Of a stretch of DNA of 64,000 bases, positions 63,577 through 64,000 are shown piece by piece. The stretch is from Myxococcus stipitatus (GTDB lineage: Bacteria; Myxococcota; Myxococcia; Myxococcales; Myxococcaceae). Location of the stretch: the NCBI RefSeq assembly GCF_021412625.1, contig NZ_JAKCFI010000002.1:310001-374000 (forward strand). The letters run 5' to 3'. The number at the start of each line of letters is the position of its first letter. The first letter of the stretch is position 1. A program made the translations under genes and the position numbers. The notes beneath the pieces were generated by a model that saw only the letters and a program-made list of their open reading frames with translations, was not told the origin of the DNA and made no database searches.

Positions 63577-64000
63577 TCACGGCATCCGCGTGACGGCGTC
63601 CATCCCGAAGCTCACCCGCGCCTTCCAGGGCGCGGGGGGCAGGGACTCCAGGGCGAGCAGCGCCTCCAGCCGCCGCTGCATCTCCGGCCGCAGCCGCCCG
63701 AAGGTCGCGCCCAGCCCCGGCGTCACCGTGTTGGTGTTCTTCCGGGGCACCGACGAGGTCCACACCACCTCGCCGTGCAAGAGCAGCGCGCCCTCCGTCA
63801 GGTCCATCTCCAGCAGGAACGGCGTCCCCACCCGCACGTGGCGGGGCAGGGCGGCCGCCTGGACCTCCAGCCCCACGCCGCCCCGGGAGATGTCGCGCAC
63901 CACGAAGCCCGGCGCGAACGGCGCCGCCTCCAGCGCGCGCAGGTGCAGGGGCAGCCGCGGGAAGCGCCGCAGCCCCTCCCGCTCCTGGACGGAGAAGATG
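63577..64000 (-). CDS. PilZ domain protein (N-terminus cut by window edge)
   Basis: C-terminal 140 or so residues of a PilZ-domain protein. RRFPRLPLHL-like sequence near the window edge, and VVRDISRGGVGLEV, form the RxxxR and DxSxxG c-di-GMP-binding motifs, although the first is less canonical. LLLHGEVVWTSS and GLGATFGRLRPEMQRRLEALL complete the barrel and C-terminal helix. The frame is open to the last base, so the start is outside. It converges with the acyl-CoA dehydrogenase. Confidence 0.8.
   Translation of the reverse strand, partial: IFSVQEREGLRRFPRLPLHLRALEAAPFAPGFVVRDISRGGVGLEVQAAALPRHVRVGTPFLLEMDLTEGALLLHGEVVWTSSVPRKNTNTVTPGLGATFGRLRPEMQRRLEALLALESLPPAPWKARVSFGMDAVTRMP

Overview
The window is very GC-rich, densely packed DNA, almost certainly from a myxobacterium of the Myxococcus/Corallococcus type. 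The strongest markers are a CarD protein with a CarD/RID-like N-terminus, an acidic linker and four AT-hooks, followed by its partner CarG (an archaemetzincin fold without the catalytic Glu). A PEGA-tailed Ser/Thr kinase, PilZ proteins, many Asp/Gly-rich lipoproteins and a type III export cluster also fit. No rRNA, tRNA, CRISPR array or insertion sequence was seen.

Layout. 0-9.6 kb: a truncated alpha/beta hydrolase, then a divergent MoxR-DUF58-Bat operon (MoxR ATPase, vWA proteins, TPR proteins, BatD), nearly all genes overlapping. 9.6-11.05 kb: STAS-like protein, stand-alone response regulator, PilZ protein. 11.3-20.15 kb: a type III secretion/export core (needle-like and inner-rod-like small proteins, SctJ, an unknown, SctQ, a FliO-like protein, SctR, S, T, U, V) with no ATPase, secretin or translocon gene here. 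20.2-30.8 kb: housekeeping genes (IHF-like, YihY/BrkB, RNase E/G, DUF3052, acylphosphatase, LigA, Rho). 30.8-35.3 kb: lipoproteins, an AI-2E-type permease, a lipase-like hydrolase, a class I glutamine amidotransferase. 35.3-39.5 kb: aldehyde dehydrogenase, glutamine-synthetase-like ligase and iron alcohol dehydrogenase, suggesting amine or alcohol catabolism. 39.6-45.4 kb: lipoproteins, an Nramp-like transporter, a macrolide-type glycosyltransferase divergent from a TetR repressor with two matching palindromes between them, and a degenerate HAD protein.

45.8-50.6 kb is the outstanding accessory region: a compositionally distinct three-gene cassette of an unrecognised protein, a 1007-residue trypsin-like protease fused to a NACHT/STAND NTPase and a helical C-terminal region, and an unrecognised protein with two N-terminal zinc ribbons. 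The overlap of the last two genes and the short gap between the first two indicate one operon. I infer a biological-conflict (anti-phage or self/non-self) system of the protease-STAND kind, in a gene combination I do not recognise.

50.9-64 kb returns to core-like content: GT39-type membrane glycosyltransferase and its membrane partner, carG-carD, a small exported protein, a large Ser/Thr kinase, an App1-type phosphatase, a lipoprotein, an exported beta-propeller-like protein, a long acyl-CoA dehydrogenase, and a PilZ protein cut by the right edge.
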